A stretch of DNA of 45,370 bases from IMG/VR virus record IMGVR_UViG_3300048834_000330, positions 1 through 45,370 of that record, one strand, 5' to 3'. This stretch comes from a virus. How positions within the stretch are numbered: position 1 is the stretch's first letter; the number at the start of each line of letters is the position of its first letter. Below the pieces are notes generated by a model. It was not told where the DNA came from. It did not search any database and was given only the letters and a program-made list of their open reading frames with translations. Below are positions 45,172 through 45,370 of this stretch, piece after piece. The translations under genes and the position numbers were made by a program.

Positions 45172-45370
45172 AACACTGAAACCTTTATGCGGATCATCAA
45201 ACCTGTGGCGGAGGCGAGCGAGCCGGAACGGTTGGAAGCACGCGCGGAACAGTGGCGCGCGGAGTTGCAGATTGCCACGCCGGTGCGCAAGGTGCAGTTG
45301 CTGGACTGGATCAACCGGGCGTATCAGAGCGCGGCGCATTTGCGGGCGATGCGGGCGGCGCGGCACCGGC
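45097..45370. repeat. Right copy of imperfect terminal repeat
   Basis: Counterpart of the left-end repeat; differs by one 8-base insertion (within AAAGCTGAAATGCTGACACG) and about eight substitutions. Confidence 0.85.
45187..45370 (+). CDS. 5' part of the small gene seen at 96-299 (cut by window end)
   Basis: 61 codons, identical in translation to the complete left-end protein over the readable part, although several bases differ (silent or near-silent changes around 45222-45243). Mostly synonymous differences point to two natural variants rather than sequencing error. Confidence 0.6.
   Translation, partial: MRIIKPVAEASEPERLEARAEQWRAELQIATPVRKVQLLDWINRAYQSAAHLRAMRAARHR

Noticed and set aside
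1-45370. CRISPR array, insertion sequence or rRNA gene
   Set aside because: No regularly spaced identical repeats, no transposase frame and no rRNA-like sequence were found by reading both strands.

Overview
The window looks like an almost complete genome of a temperate, short-tailed (podovirus-like) bacteriophage of about 45 kb and high GC. The evidence is a terminase pair, portal, scaffold, capsid protein, tail-tubular-like proteins, internal virion proteins and a giant 2,992-residue protein, with no sheath, tube or tape-measure gene. It also has a repressor with a divergent control region, and a tyrosine integrase next to an attP-like site carrying the 3' half of a CAT-anticodon tRNA. The first ~285 bases recur at the right end with roughly 96% identity, so the contig probably closes on itself (unit about 45,091 bp) with a few differences. 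The host is probably a Verrucomicrobiota-like bacterium. This is inference from GGCTCGC/GCTCGCC palindromes, A-rich mini-repeats and 'GDGSGLTNL' fibre repeats, which I recall from that phylum; it is not proven here.

Layout. The early rightward operon runs from about 41.3 kb through the closed end to 4.35 kb: small regulators, winged-helix and HTH proteins, a DUF2303 pair, small paired genes, then an integron, a replication-type protein and an HTH protein. Packaging and head genes lie at 4.4-12.2 kb and end at a strong terminator. Connector, fibre and depolymerase-like genes lie at 12.4-19.5 kb, three of them with Sec signal peptides and chained by ATGA overlaps. Lysis-type membrane genes are at 19.5-21.3 kb, tail proteins and internal virion proteins at 21.3-27.2 kb, and the giant polyvalent protein (HELLHH peptidase-like, ADP-ribosyltransferase-like) at 27.3-36.2 kb. 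A leftward accessory operon (small membrane proteins, SWIM-type zinc protein, Gp37/Gp68-like protein, RusA-like protein, ASCH protein) occupies 36.2-38.7 kb. The attP site, integrase, a membrane protein and the repressor occupy 38.7-41.2 kb.

The most interesting system is at 573-3445: what appears to be a complete integron inside the phage early operon. An IntI-type recombinase with the IntI-specific KYP...W..VFP insertion (2495-3445) is preceded by five consecutive cassettes. Each is bounded by its own perfect 10-14 bp inverted repeat beginning GTT, and they are separated by five attC-like imperfect palindromes of 91-130 bp with a conserved unpaired base. A short attI-like stretch separates the array from intI. 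The cassettes encode six small, mostly unknown proteins, several cysteine-rich. All read in the phage operon direction, which by the position of the unpaired bases is opposite to normal cassette polarity. intI overlaps the next phage gene by ATGA, so it is wired into the phage operon.

Gene expression leans on termination-reinitiation. At least fourteen ATGA or GTGA stop/start overlaps are present, and many other starts have weak Shine-Dalgarno sequences with A/C-rich leaders.
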